Positions 22,962 to 36,831 of a stretch of 64,000 nucleotides of DNA are shown in pieces. Both the position numbers and the translations under genes were made by a program. How positions within the stretch are numbered: position 1 is the stretch's first letter; each line of letters opens with the position of its first letter. The DNA is from Alectoria sarmentosa (Eukaryota > Ascomycota > Lecanoromycetes > Lecanorales > Parmeliaceae), in contig WOGZ01000166.1 of NCBI GenBank assembly GCA_009733775.1, forward strand, positions 1-64,000, read 5' to 3'. The notes beneath the pieces are model-generated. The model was not told the origin of the DNA. It saw only the letters and a program-made list of their open reading frames with translations, and did not search any database.

Positions 22962-25900
22962 ATGAATATATTTAATAAATTTGTGAAGAGTGTTGAAGAA
23001 GACGATATGTTTATATTATTTGAAATTGTTATTGATAATAATGCAAATGTGAATTTTTCGATATTAACGCGCGAATTTTTGTTAATGTTGATTTTTTAAA
23101 ACGTTATTTTTATTTTTAATAATCTGTTTAAAGGCATTAAAATAATGATAACGAAAGATTCAATATACGCAATTTTGATTAATGACATTGACTTTTTGTC
23201 GTCAAACCTCGTTGTTATTATTTTATTCGACATTTCTTTATTCTCCGAATTTTTTTAATAAGACTTTTTAAATGATTTTGATAAATTAACATAAAATGAA
23301 TTTATTATGTCTTTTGATTTAAATATGTTATTTTTTTTATGACGTTCGTTTATAATAAATCTTTTGAAAGAAATATCGTATAAATGAGCAAATTGAGAAA
23401 TGAAGACGTTTTTAATGACATTAAATTTATGATGTGAGATTTTTAACATTATATGATAAAGTTATTAAAGTTTATTTAAGATATTTAATCTTCTGAAAAA
23501 TTTATAAACGTTTAAAAATCTTTCACGTTTTGTGATAATTTTTAAGAAATACGTTAATGCGCAATTATCGTTGATAAAATTATAATGTTAAAAGATAAAT
23601 GTAATATAAAAGCAATTTTCGACGCAAAGCAAATAAAAGGAAATTCGAATAATAAAGAATATAATGTATTTTTTCGATTTTATTGAATTTTTTCAAATTA
23701 TGTTTTCATCGATTAAATTTCGCGTTAAGATTTATACGAAAATGATCTTTTTCGTTGATTAACTTTTCGAACTTTATCATTTTTTAATATAAATTTCATT
23801 CATTAAATCCTGTTTCGACGAATATATCTTTTATTTTAATTAAATTCCGATTTTTTTTTTAAATATCGTTTATTATCATTGTAAAATAAAGGATTATTTT
23901 TGTTAAAAAGATCGTAAATTTTATATGACACGAATTATTATAATTAATAAAAACAAAATAACTTTTTCGACGAAAATAAAAGATTAAATCAAGATTTTCG
24001 ATAATTCATTTTACGTTGCGAACGTTTTTGAATTTGATGAATCGAATTTTTTAATGTTAACGAATTCAAATGTTAAAAAGCTTTTTTTATCAAAACAAAA
24101 AATCATTTATTTTTATCGAAAACAAATTCAAATCAAAGAAATTAATATTTATTTTAATTATCGTTATAAAGAATCAAATGTTAAGCTTAAAAATGTATCG
24201 ATTTATAAATTAAGATTTATTATATATTAAATCTTTGAGCTTAATAACAAAAGTACACGTTTATTACAATTATCGACATTTATTCGTGAAATATTAAAAT
24301 TGATCACATATGATCGAGCGCATTTGATCAATTTCGTTATATTTTCGTGTTTTTCAATTTTTTTTTTAATTTTCATTGATGCGTTTGATCTTTATCGCAA
24401 TATATGTCGATTTTTAATGAAAATTTACGTTATAATTGTTGATTTAAATTAATGAGAGAGGAAACGAAGAATTAATAAATTATCTTTAATATTTAATTTA
24501 TATGTCAACGATTTTATAAATATAATTAAGATCTTAAAATTTGATTTGACAACTTTGGATCGCGATTTCAAAATGAACATCAACGATGTGAAAACGTTTA
24601 TATGCGTTTATATTATGATTTTCATAAAAGACATAAAACAATAATAAAAAAATTTTAACTTTATGTCTTTAATCGTTAATCGAAAATGTTCAAAATGTTT
24701 AATTATAAAAAAATAAAAAGCGGATTTGATTTTTAACATTATTTTCAACGCTCGTTATCATTATCGAATATTTTATAAACGAATCAAAAAAAAATGCGTT
24801 TATGAAAAATGTTAAATTTTTTTAAAACATAAAAATGAGATTTGAATAAATTTCGTTAATTAATATCGCGTTATCTTTAAACATCATATGAAATAAATTT
24901 GAAAATGTGATATATTTAAAATATGTCGAAATTATCAAATAAACACAATATGTGTTATTCGTTATCATATTCATTAATGTTAATGCGAATGTTTATTGCG
25001 CTGAGCTTCGATATTTTTCTTTTTTATTTAATTAAAATCGTTTATAATTATCAAAATGTTATTTCATTAATTATCGAATATAAAAATGCGATAAATTTTT
25101 TATTATTATGTTTTTATTTTTACACATTTGATTATAATTTAAATGAATTAATTTTATATATTTAAAAATTATAAAAACAATTATGTTTTCGACGTTGAAT
25201 TTTAATAACGTTAATTTAATAATTTCGTGTTATGTTATTATAACAAAAAACAACATCGTAATGTTGACTCAAAATATGAATTTAATTGATTAAGAAAATA
25301 TGATATCGTTATTATTATAATCGAAAAAGACATTTCAAAGATTTTATCAATGCGTTATATTCGTTTATTTCAAGAATTTCAAATGCGGCGATTATCTCAT
25401 CTTTTTTAAACATATAACGTTTATTAACATTTTAAATAATGAATTCGAAATAAATAACACATTTGAGAATAACGAATTATAACATTTAAAACGATTAAAA
25501 TATGAATATTTGACGAAAATTTTTGAAATAAAAAAAGGCGCCGCAAAGTAAATAACAACTTTTCGAAATATTATAATATATTCAAATGTACACGTTGTTT
25601 TACATTACGAGAACATAATTATTGAATATGTTATTTTTAACAATTGTATTATTTTGAACGATAAAGATAAATATAAATAAATTTCGTTATTATGGTTATC
25701 GATAATTATTTATTAATTCATCGCAAAAAGATTCTTCAAAAAGATTATGATTTAAATCAATTTTCGAGAAATAAAAAAGATTTTATTAATCAAAAAAAAC
25801 TTATATTAAATTTTACGATTTCTTTTCGTCGATTTTTATTAAATTATTAAATCTAAATTAACTACGAAGATGTTGAAAATGCATTTAAAACGTTTTATTT

Positions 25901-26000
25901 TTTTAATTGATTTGTTATCTTATTCGAAACTTAAAAAACGAAATAATAAAACGTTTTAATTTTAAATGTTAATCATCGAAGATGCAATTTATGAAAAATC
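22962..26000 (+). pseudogene. Decayed DNA transposase, Tnp2/CMC-like
   Basis: One plus-strand frame carries a coherent protein from about 22962 to 24700, interrupted only by transition-type stops. In order: an acidic N-terminal part (FVKSVEEDDM); SLFKIFNLLKN with KKYVNAQLSLIKL (about 23420-23580); VANVFEFDESNF (24013-24050); IDAFDLYRNM (about 24375-24405); TLDRDFKMNINDVKTFICV (24560-24610); KDIKQ-stop-stop-KN, which fits an original GDMPQQQKN; and SKCLI, fitting a Cys-x-x-Cys. After a frameshift at about 24.7-24.9 kb the open piece 24923-25165 continues with an ALSFDIF block. From memory this order resembles fungal proteins labelled Tnp2-type transposase. The 3' limit is approximate. Confidence 0.55.
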
Positions 26001-29000
26001 ATTAACGTTAAAACGTTTAAATCGAACGTATATATAAAAAAAATTGAATTAATCGTTATGATTTGAATAATTTATTATTAATAATCCTTTCTTTATCATA
26101 TTATAAAATGTTTATAAAATAAATTACGAAAAGTTTAATGTAATATCGCTTAAACGTGTTGATTTGCAATGATGTCAAAAACTCAATTTTATTAATCGAT
26201 AAAAATCTGTTTTTCTCGATTTTAATGTTTACGCATATTTTTTTATTTATTCAAAGATATAATATTATCGATTGATATGAAATTAAATTGTTATAAAATT
26301 AAATTGTTATGTTAAAGCGATTATTAATAAAACGTAATAAAATCTTTAAATATCGAATTATATTCAACATCGAAGATTTCGTTATTATTTGAAATGCAAC
26401 GATAATTCGAATCGATAACGTCTTTTTATATGAACTCTTAAAGAAACGTATATGATTATTTGCGAAAATGATTATAATAAAGGATTTTAAAGAAATAAAG
26501 CTCGATTTTATTTTTAAAATGTTTTATTAAAAACTTTTCACGATAACGAACATTATTAAATTTTCAAATATTGATATAAAAAAGCATTATATTTTACAAA
26601 TCAATCGTATAAAGCGAAATGATAATATTAAAAAAAATCTCGAAAGAGGCGGGCACGCTTTATTCTTATATTATAATTATAATATTCAATTTATATAAGA
26701 TAATTATTTCAAATCTTTCAAAATTTATCAAATGAATTACGTGATTTATTCGTTAAATATTATATATGTGTGAATTTCATTATATTTTGATATGAATTAA
26801 ATCTTTCAAGATAAAGATGAGATAAACGTTGTTAAAAATTTGTGTGCATTTTGTATATTTTTTATAAGATGTGTATTATGCCTTTTTATTTTTATTTTAT
26901 ATAATATGTTATTTAATATAAAATCATTCGAATAATGAAAAAGAATACGCAAAAATTTGAAAATATCGAAAAACGATTTTCCAAATATTTTAATGTGTAT
27001 AAATTTGCGCAACATATATCGTTATTTTCGAAAATGTTTATTTGATGAAAAATCAATTTTTATAACATTTACGTTTTTATATTATCAACATTATAGATTT
27101 ATTATTCTTTTCACAATATTAATATTAATTCAAGATTAATATTTTTATAAATTTATTATTATATATCATCACACATTATTATTTAATTAAATTTTCAATA
27201 AAATTCATTAATTAATTTTTTATCTCATTATCTTTTTATTATTAATAATTATTCAAAAAAAGAGCATAAAGAGCATATATGAGTTGATCAAAAAATAAAT
27301 ATTATTGATTTATGTAATTCGATTGCAAAGACTCTCTTTTTGATATGCGTTAATTATTTATTAAAGACATTTCTTAAATATTTATTTTCAATTATATGTA
27401 TATTATTAAAAATCGTATAAGGAACATAGCACATTATTAAACGACGTTGATGATTAATATGTTATATTTTCAAAAGATATAATATCATAAAATGTTATAA
27501 TTATGAAACGATGTGACGATGAAATGAAATGAGTGAAGTTGATGAAATGAATTGTTTTTTTTTTAAATTTTTTTAAAACTTTTAAGATTATAAGAACGTT
27601 GATAATATATAATAGCAAAATGTTTATCAAATTATGTTTTACGCATTAAAATGCAATATTTTAAATTTGACAATTATTTTCTAAATCATCCTTAATGCGT
27701 GATAAATCATTTTTCATTTTTTTTTTTCATTTTTTTTCATTTTTCATGTTATCTCCCGCAATCGTTAATAACGTTATATTTTATAATAATGTTTATAAGT
27801 TTCGCTGATAACGATATGATCAAATCGAATTTTTTAAATTTATAATTTCATCATGTACGAAAATTCATAATTTTTCGAAATACGATAACAATTCTTTTAT
27901 ATATATCGCAAAGAGATAAATCAAGTTTAATAACGTTTAATAACGACAATAAAAATGAATGCGTAATAAAATTAAAATGCGCAACAAAAATAAATGCGTG
28001 CGTTTTTTATAATCGATATGAAATGAATTGATGATGATTAATATGAAAAACGTGTTGATAAAATTTATAAGTTTTTTATTTTGAAGAATTTGTGCGATAA
28101 CAAATATGTGATAAATGCTTAATCAAAAAAAAAAAGATATAATCGTTGATTTCAAAACATATAAATCGAATTTTACGTTTTCTGCACGTGAAAAAATAAA
28201 TATGTTTTTTTCATTTTAAAGTTTAATAAAGATATACATTAATGATGATATAATATTAATATTCATTTTAACGCATAAACATTCATTTTAACATTTATTT
28301 TAATATTTTATTTTAATTGTCATTTCATTATTATCACGATGTTATTATAAATATCGAATCGTCTTTTTTTTCTCAGCGTGTCTTTTTCGAAAGTTTAAAA
28401 AAATTGATATGGTGATGTAAATCGATGCGCTTGATGAAATGAATTATGTTAATAATTTGATATATATCGATGTTTTTTCAAAATGAGCATCTTGAAAACA
28501 AGATAAATAATAAAAATGTATTTAAATTTCGTAAAATATGCGCTGAGATGTGTGTACGTTTTGATATCTTTAATAATATGTGTGTAAATAATAAATGAAT
28601 AAAAGCGATATAAGATTATCAAATGTGTGTATTTGCACGCTTTGAAAATTGATTGATAATGATAAATTTGAATGAAGGTGCGCACATTTTTGACACGATA
28701 GGTTTAAATAAAGAATACAATTTTCGACGTATGCGATAAAGAAGACGTTTAAAATAAAAAAAACGCTTGAAATAAAAAAAGAATATGTAAAGATGATTAT
28801 GTTTTATTCATTTATTTTTATAAATTTCGATATTTTGATTTCGCAATTGCGTAATATATAATATAAATTATAATCGTAAATGCTATATATAATACATTGC
28901 ATATATATAAAATGATATATATTATGTTAATGTTGTAACGTGAAAAAAAGATGATTTTCTTTAATGATTTTTCAATGATTTTTTAACGATTTTTCAACGA

Positions 29001-29341
29001 TTTTATAACGAATTCTTTAAAATGATTAAATAAATTCTTAAGAGAAATTCAACTTTTTTTTTATTATTTTTGAAAGACAAATATTTATAATTGAATAAAT
29101 ATAATGATAAATTTAAGACAAAACCGAAAGTTGAATGAGAAAGATAATTTGATATAAAGATTGATTTACACTCGTGATATATTGTGCGCAATAACGAATT
29201 CGATTGTTAATTTTATATAATAAATGTGTGTTAAAACGATTTATTAGAATATCGAAAATAAATCTATTATAGCTGGTTAATAAAGACAGTTAATTCTAAA
29301 ATCCTTTCATTTATGCTTGATGCACTCTTTAATAACATTCT
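26001..29341. other. T right part, no recognisable gene
   Basis: About 3.3 kb. Short open frames on both strands (26806-27015, 26957-27139, 28449-28685, 29003-29191) overlap or face each other, share no recognisable motif and look like chance frames in AT-rich DNA. The start of this stretch may hold the transposase C-terminus. The last 120 bases, toward the right terminal repeat, are less AT-rich. Confidence 0.4.
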
Positions 29342-29368
29342 ATTTTGCGCATTACTTGACCCTATAAG
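29342..29368 (-). repeat. Right terminal inverted repeat of T
   Basis: Reads CTTATAGGGTCAAGTAATGC on the minus strand, inverted against 18192-18218. It is followed by ATAT at 29369-29372, the probable target duplication. Confidence 0.65.
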
Positions 29369-29904
29369 ATATTATAATTGATGAAATAAATTCGAAAAAA
29401 CGTTATAAAAGATCAAAACATTATTGTCTTTTTATAAATTCAAAAAGAACAAATCGCGATTTCGCGTATCGATTAACGTTATATTATTTTGAATTAAAGC
29501 ATAATCTTTCTTATAAAAATCGATTTTAATATCAACATTTAAAAGTTTTTTAATTAATAAAAGATTAACGTTTATATTAAGCACGTGTAAAATATTAAAA
29601 ATCGTTAAAATAACGCGTTTATCATTAACATTGCAATTAAGATTAATGATATCGTAAATAAAAAATTGAATTTTGACGTTTTCAATGTCTTTGATAAATC
29701 GAGATTGAATTTTAATATAAATAATAAATATTGAATGATTTATAAAAAAAATAAAGAATGTAATCAAAATTTCTTATAATTTAAATATCGAAATTCATAA
29801 ATTTGACGAATAACAGACTTTTGTTTAAATCGAAATTCGTTATTAAATTAATAAATTTTTTGTTTTCGTCTTGATTTGTTTAAATAATTGTATTCAAAAT
29901 GTTA
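29369..29904 (-). pseudogene. Copia A3, segment b: protease remnant
   Basis: Minus-strand protease and pre-integrase region, open at 29432-29767: FINHSIFIIYIKIQSRFIKD, NVNDKRVILTIFNILHVL, NLLLIKKLLN and DTRNRDLFF. It is collinear with A1 9110-9600. It is cut at 29904 by A4, whose target duplication TGTTA occupies 29900-29904, and A3 continues at 36961. Confidence 0.78.
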
Positions 29905-30028
29905 TGTGAAAATATGATATAGAACACTTAATTGTATTGCTCTAAGAATGCTACGGAGGAAAATGCGACCTATGCTACGAGCGCATGCGCTCGTGTCACG
30001 TGACCTATCACGTAACCTAATTTCGACA
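29905..30028 (-). repeat. A4 3' LTR
   Basis: 124 bases with two TCACGTGA-type blocks, AGCGCATGCGCTCG and TG...CA ends (minus strand starts TGTCGAAATTAGG). It is the less mutated of the A4 pair. Confidence 0.92.
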
Positions 30029-31050
30029 TTTCCCTTCGCACGCATACTCCTAAAAAAATCGAACGCCGAATAAATAAGATGAATCGAGCACCGGGTAGGA
30101 ACAATAAAAACTCGAAAATGAATAACCACCCTCCCCATAAACCACCCCTATCTCATAAACTACCCTTACCCCCTATGCATCACCCCCCCCCCCTCATAAA
30201 CATTCGAATTTCAAAAATGAGATTCGAAACTCGCGATGTTCAAAGCCGGATAAGAAGAGTGAAAATCGAAAATCTGAAAACGATTATATCCTTTTGAACA
30301 TATCCGTCACGATGTCACATAAAAAAAATTCCACTTTTTGACGAAAAACCGTTTTTTGATAAATTTATTTTCAGTTCATCTGATGCACATCAAAAATCGA
30401 TCGACACATGATCGATGAATATATGTGAGAGTTTATTTTCCGATTGAACGAAATATTTCGAATTGTATATGCATATACATGTATATATGCGATCGACTAT
30501 AAAACCCGTGAGATCGTTTTAAAATATTAATGTTTGATAATAATGATTGATAACGTGCATGCGAACGATGTTCATAATAATGATAACGATAATAACGTTT
30601 AAGGGCATAAATATGATGACCTTAAGAGCATAAACATGATGATCTTAAAAGACATTAATATGATGATTTTATGAGAATATTCAAGGCAATTAACGAAAAG
30701 TCGACGATAGTGATCTTTTGAATGACGACGCAGATCTTAGATTTGGATCGTATATAAATATAAGTCTTTCGAAAAGAAGTTTATAAAGTTTGAGACTATA
30801 ATTATAATAGCGATAAATTAATTTCTAATATAATAATATAACGAAATTTTGACACGTCAAAATTAATATTGAGATTTTATGGGTAATTTCGATTTCGATC
30901 GATTATTCGATCGATTATTCGAAATGTGAAAATCAATGAAATCGTTTTTTTAAAGTTAAAGACGTTGAATAATAATAATGAGACGATTTAAATGATTTAA
31001 GCGTCTTAAACGTTTTTTTTAAAACAATGATTTAAAGAATTTTAAATAAA
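30029..31050 (-). other. A4 3' untranslated block
   Basis: Homologous to 5118-6250 of A1, but with only one copy of the direct repeat (around 30203-30270). It keeps a GC-rich patch with CCACCCTCCCC and a run of nine or more C at about 30185-30193. Facing open frames at 29902-30138 (minus) and 30079-30297 (plus) are chance frames in this GC-richer patch. Confidence 0.7.
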
Positions 31051-31749
31051 TGATGTGAAATTGTTTTCATTTTAAGAGCATCATGAAAAATAATAAATTT
31101 ATCGAGACATAAAACTTTGATAAAGTCATTAATTATTTATTTGTTAATGAGAACATATTAAACATTTATAATATTATCATTAATTTTTTCGCGTATAAAA
31201 TGATGAGCGATGTTAATGTGTTTAATGCGAGCATAAAATTAAACGTTCTTTATAAAAGCGATTGCGTTTTGATTATTTTCAAAAATTATAATGATTTTGA
31301 AATTCGAATCGTCAAATCGCAAGAATTGATTAAAAAAGTTTTTCAATCAAATAATTTTCTTAATAATTTACGTTTAATCGATATATTTTATTTTATAAAT
31401 AAATAATGTTATAATAACTTAACGTTTATTTAATTAATTAATAACGTCGTTATTCAAATTGAACAAATAATCGAAAATGAATTTTTGGATTGAGTTTTCA
31501 ATTTAATCAAAATCAATATAATCGAATAATTTTTTTAAAAAACCCTTATATACGAATTCGTAATGTATTGTGTCTTTAAAATATCGAAAAATTCAAATAA
31601 TCGCATTTTAATGTGTTGAAATAAAATTAATTGAATATCGATTAATTAAAGAAATAACATAAATGATATCAAGACGAATTTTCAATATAGCGTATATAAG
31701 AGAATTTATAACGAATTGATATTTTTTATAAAACTTTTTAAAAATCACA

Positions 31750-32900
31750 TAATTCTTTTCGACGAGCGTTAATTTGCGATTAATTTCGAATAATATATTA
31801 ATAAAAATGAGATTTTAATATTTGAAGTGATTGAGAAAACGTATAATGTACGCTTTTTATTTTAAACGAATAATGTTATTATGATAATCTCTTTTAACGA
31901 TTATGTTTAAATAAAAAACGCATAATTTTAAATTTAATATGTGAAATTTGGCGTTTAAGACATTTTTGATTCGTTTAATAACGATTTTATTATGATTTAT
32001 GATCAAAACATTATCGACGTAAAGCGTCATAATGATTTTTTTCTTGAAATTTATAAACACATTATCATTTAATTCGATGAGATTAAAATCGAATTTCTTT
32101 ATATAAATCGAAAAATGTTAATATTAAATTCTAAAAAATTGCTTTAAATCATAAAAAATCTTATTTAATTTGTAAATCTTGATATTATTTTTATTAAAAT
32201 TTTTAAATTGTTATATATAAATGTTTTTTTAAACATCGTTATAAAGAAAAACGATTTTGACGTTCATTTATTTCATATTTTAATTTATAATCGTCGCAAA
32301 CATAAAAATCGTTTTATAATTCATAAATTTTATTATTGACGCGAAAATATCATGATAATCACGATTCTTTTATTATTTGAATCTTAAAACAATTCAACGT
32401 GCTTTATAACGAATGATTTTTCTTTTAAAATCTCGCTTCACGATATAAATTCAACGATTTTAAAGAATATAAATCCTTAAAAACGTTTAAATAAGACATC
32501 AAATATTGTTATTTATAAAAAATTTATATTCATCTCGCATATCAATCTCTTAATTTATATGAAATAAATTATTAAAAATCGTTTATTCGTAAATTATAAA
32601 TTTAAAAATGTTAAATTTATTAATATAATTCGCAAAAAAAGCAAAAATAACGAAATTTTTTATTAAAGAATTAAATGATAAATCACGAAAATTCGAAATA
32701 ATGAGATTTTTATAATCATCAAATATCTTTTAAATAATTTTATATTCGAAATGTTTTCGCATAATTTTCATTTTAATAAATTTTAAAAATATCGACGAAA
32801 AGAAAACGATAACGAATCTGACGATTGATATAACAAATTTAATAAATGTTATAAACACACGCATTGCAATAACGACAAAATGAAATCTTTAAAAACGATT
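31750..32900 (-). pseudogene. A4 reverse transcriptase remnant (YVDN)
   Basis: Open stretch 31857-32060 reads FINFKKKIIMTLYVDNVLII and on to IKRIKNVLNAKFHILNLKLC. The catalytic box is Tyr-Val-Asp-Asn at 32010-32021, with the second Asp lost. Upstream the KVYKLNK-type and VKTVFL-type blocks are visible with stops. Confidence 0.8.
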
Positions 32901-33950
32901 AACGATTAACGATGAAATATTCGTTAACGATAATCGATTTAACGATTTAATCGAAATTATAAATTTAACGTTTAATAATATAATAATACGTTATTTATTC
33001 AATATCTTTTTTATAACGAATATTAATATAAAAAAACGTTAACGTTTATTTAAAGATTTATAAATTTCAATTTTCTCTTTAAGGTTTACGAAATGTAAAC
33101 GTTTTTCGATAAAATGTATATCGTTAACGCGAATAATCTTTTTTTTAATTAAATTATAAAAACGAAAAATGAATTCGTTTTTATAATTTAAAAGAATACA
33201 TTTCTCGCTTTTATTTATAAACTTCTTTTAAATACGTTTTAAAACGTAAACGATAAAATTAATAATACGCAAATGAAAAAAAATAAACTTGCGATGATAA
33301 AAGGTTTCAAAAAATATAACGATAATTTTGATATTAAAAAAACGCATCGTTAAATAATTGATTATAATCATTATTTCAAATCAAAAAAATTTATTAAAAT
33401 TGAAATTTAATAAAATTGAATAAATCTTATTTATCAAAATTTGATTAAATCGTTTAACGACTTTATTCATTTCGAAATTATTTATGATAATGAATTTTTA
33501 TTTGATATTCGTTTAAATGAGATATTCAAAAAAAAATTTATTGATATATTCGTTTTCATTATCGAAGCGAATGCGATTAATTCGATAATCGTGAAATTTC
33601 AAATAAATTTTGAAACGCAAAAATATAACGAAGATCTCATTTTTATAACGAATATAATAAATCTCAAAATAATAAATGAAATCATTTTTAAACGTCATAA
33701 AATATTTATAATCGTTAAAATCAATAAAAATCAAAAATTTAATAAGATTATTATAAATAAACTCGTTTAATAAGATATTAAGCGTTATAAAATTATTATA
33801 AAAAACAATTTTTTGACGACTCATTATATAACATTCGCAAATGTATTTCTTAATAATGTTTTTGAAGAAATTCATATTTATAACGATATTAAAAAGTTTA
33901 TTAAGATTTTATTAATTTAAATGATTTATATAAACATATTATAATTGATG
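32900..33950 (-). pseudogene. A4 integrase remnant
   Basis: Open stretch 33513-33875 begins MNFFKNIIKKYICECYIMSR and covers the DDE core: LIFIDFNDYKYF keeps the first Asp here, and RINRIRFDNENEY keeps the second. Gly-Gly-Glu has become Glu-Asn-Glu. The zinc ligand after CEC is Tyr. The facing plus-strand frame at 33441-33770 is its shadow. Confidence 0.8.
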
Positions 33951-36700
33951 AATTAAATTCGAAAAAACATTATAAACGATTAAAGCATTATTGTCTTCTC
34001 ATAAATTCAAAAAAAACAAATCGCGATTTCGTATATCGATTAACGTGATATTATTTTAAATTAAAACACAATTTTTTTTATAAAAGACGATTTTAATGTC
34101 GACATTTAAGAATTTTTTAATCGATAAAAAATTGACGCTTATATCGAGCATATATAAAATATTAAAAATCGTTAAAATAACGCGTTTATCATTAACATTG
34201 CAATCAAAATTAATAATATCATAAACAAAAAACTAAACTTTAACGTTTTCAATATCTTTAATAAATCGAAATTGAATTTTGATACAAATGATAAATATCG
34301 AACGATTGATAAAGAAATAACGAATGCAATTAAAGTTTATCATAATTCGAATATTTAAATTTATAAAATTAACGAACGACAAACTTTTATTTAAGTTCGG
34401 GTTCGTTATTAAATTGATAAAATTCTCGTCCTCATTCTCGTCTTAATTCGTTTAATTAATTACACTCAAAATGTTAAAATCATTCAAAATAAAATTCGAA
34501 TGATTTTGATCATTTAATTCGTTTAAAAATGTCATATAAACATAAAGATAATCGTTTTTTTTTTTGAATATACGTTATATTAATGTTAAAATAATCATCC
34601 TCCCTTAAAGCGAAAACGTTAAATAACGCTTTTTCGATGCGTTTGCGTTTGATATTTAAAACATTAATGTTTATATAAATGATATTGATTTGCGCCTTTT
34701 TCTTTTTTTCTTATTCATTTATAAACTTTTTAAATTTCAAATGCGAAAATTTAATTCAACATTTAATAAAGAAATATTTAAATTTACGATCAAAGATCTT
34801 ATAAAAAACATAAGTTTCGCGATTGATGAAATCAAAGTTGTCGAAATCGCCTTTAACGAATTGTTTGTTTTTGTTATTGTTATTGTGATGAGCGAGCATA
34901 ACGATATATTTTTTTTAATTATAAATATATAACGCTCTTCGTTTATTACGTCGTAAATAATTAAATCGAATTTAATTATTTTCGGATTATAAAATATATG
35001 AATTTAAATGTAAATTATTATAAAGATATCGTAGATTTCGTCGAATTTTATAAGAAAGAATTGAATAAAATAAGATTTCGATAATAATAATGAATTATTT
35101 AAATTAACGATTTCGACGTTGATTTTATGAAAAAAAAAATCGTATTAATGAACGTTCTTTTCGAAATTAATGTTGATATTATATAATTAACGCATAAACT
35201 CGACATAAAGTTTAAAACTTATAAATTTATAATAAACATCGATAACGTTCAATATAATTTAAAAATTCTCGTTATGCTTTTTGATGAATTGACGATTAAC
35301 ATAATTAAAACGTTAATGAATAATTACGTAAATTTTAAATTTGATGATATTAATGAAAAATTAAAGATTATTCAACATTAATCAATCATTAATATCTTCG
35401 CTTCATTTAATATATTCGATAATAAATTTCAAAATGATAATAAAGATTAAAAAGAAACTGTTTTCATTATTTATAAAAACATTTTTAACGATATCTTAAA
35501 CGTTGAATTTAATTATCGATATCGAAAAAAATAAATAAAGAAATGTAAAAAATTAATAATAATGATAAGGGTAACGAAAATGAAGGTTTTTTTATCACGA
35601 TTAAAGACGAGTCGAAAGAGTGGTTTTAAAAAATACTACTTTGAGAAGATATCGAAATAAATGAATTTGATGATAATTCAAAAAACGATTTAAACGTTTT
35701 AAAAGAAATTAATAAATAAAATCGTTTATTTTTAACGCGTAAATCAAAGATTTCGATATCGTTTAAGACGTCAAATAATTTTTCATTAATTTTAAAATCG
35801 TTATCGCATAACGATAATATGAAAAAAATGAAATAAATGTTTTATTAATCTTCGTCAAAATCGTCAAAATTTTTATTAATATCAATTAATTATTATCGTT
35901 ATATTTTAAGGTTTTATAATAATAATGAAAAATGTTTATACGAGAATTAATAATAAATTTAAATGATAATATTATAATGAAATAATATTAATGATATCGA
36001 GAATTTGATTTTAAATTTAATAATAAAGATTGAATTTAATTAAGATTGTATTGAGTGCAATTATAAACGTGTAAATCTTTTTAAAAAATTCGCATTCTTT
36101 TTATATTATTCAATTAAAAATTCGAATTCAAAATATTCGCTTCAAAGATTATCATTATGAAATTAAAATTAATTAAATTTCATAATCACGATAATAAAAT
36201 GCTGTTGATAACGAATAAAAAATTCGATAATAAAATCTTAATCTTTTTTTTCAAAAGATTTTTGAAATCAAAACGTCAATTTTAACACATAAAATTTATT
36301 ATTTTTGATTTCAAACAAGTTTTTAAACGTTTAAATAATAATGAAATCAATTTTAAATTGTTTTAAATGATAATTAAATTGATAATAATGTTGATATTCA
36401 ATCATTCAATTTGTTTTATTAATTCGATATATCGTTAAAAATATAAATCATTAATTTAATAAAATGTTATAAAAATAAAAACGCATTTTCTTTTATTTAA
36501 TGTGTTTCACGCAGAGAAATTGATAATATTATAAAAACCTTATCATAATTCGATTATATAATTATATACGACGTCGATTAAAAGCGAATAGCTTCGACTC
36601 GCCGAGAGTTAAAAGATTTTCAATCTTCGAATTTCGAATCATAATCGTTTAAATTTAAAGATTATTTTATAAATGAGAATTGTTCATCTCAAAGAGATTG
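33950..36700 (-). pseudogene. A4 protease and gag remnant
   Basis: Collinear with A1 9110-11700. The DTRNRD-type block, the protease entry and the gag segment can be followed by alignment, but stops are dense. The plus-strand frame at 34690-34932 is the antisense shadow of gag. Confidence 0.6.
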
Positions 36701-36819
36701 ATAAATGAAAATCTTTATAATTGATTATCTCATTGCGATGAATATGAAATGTTTAAAAACAATTATAATCATAATAATAAATAAATAAATCATATTTATA
36801 ACGATCGTCGAGCAAGCTT

Positions 36820-36831
36820 AAACTCATAATC
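36820..36831 (-). promoter_or_regulatory. A4 primer-binding site
   Basis: Plus-strand AAACTCATAATC touches the 5' LTR. It is the GGGCTCATAACC anticodon-arm match with four RIP-type changes. Confidence 0.75.

Larger units (their letters stand above)
18192..29368 (+). mobile_element. Large TIR DNA transposon T (about 11.2 kb)
   Basis: An 11.2 kb insertion separates two collinear parts of A3 integrase. Its ends are imperfect inverted repeats: CTTAAGGGGGTTAG at left and CTTATAGGGTCAAG reading inward from the right, with CGCAA at the same offset (20-24) on both. ATAT flanks both ends as a probable 4-base target duplication; a TA duplication with one extra base on each end fits too. It carries a transposase remnant on the plus strand (22962-26000) and a solo LTR. 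The length and large single transposase resemble CMC/EnSpm-type elements, which is inference. Confidence 0.72.

Noticed and set aside
30079..30297. Plus-strand Pro/His-rich open frame.
   Set aside because: Same 3' block in A4, overlaps an opposite frame, depends on C-rich spacers, not conserved in A1.
33441..33770. 109-codon plus-strand frame.
   Set aside because: Exact antisense shadow of the A4 integrase core.
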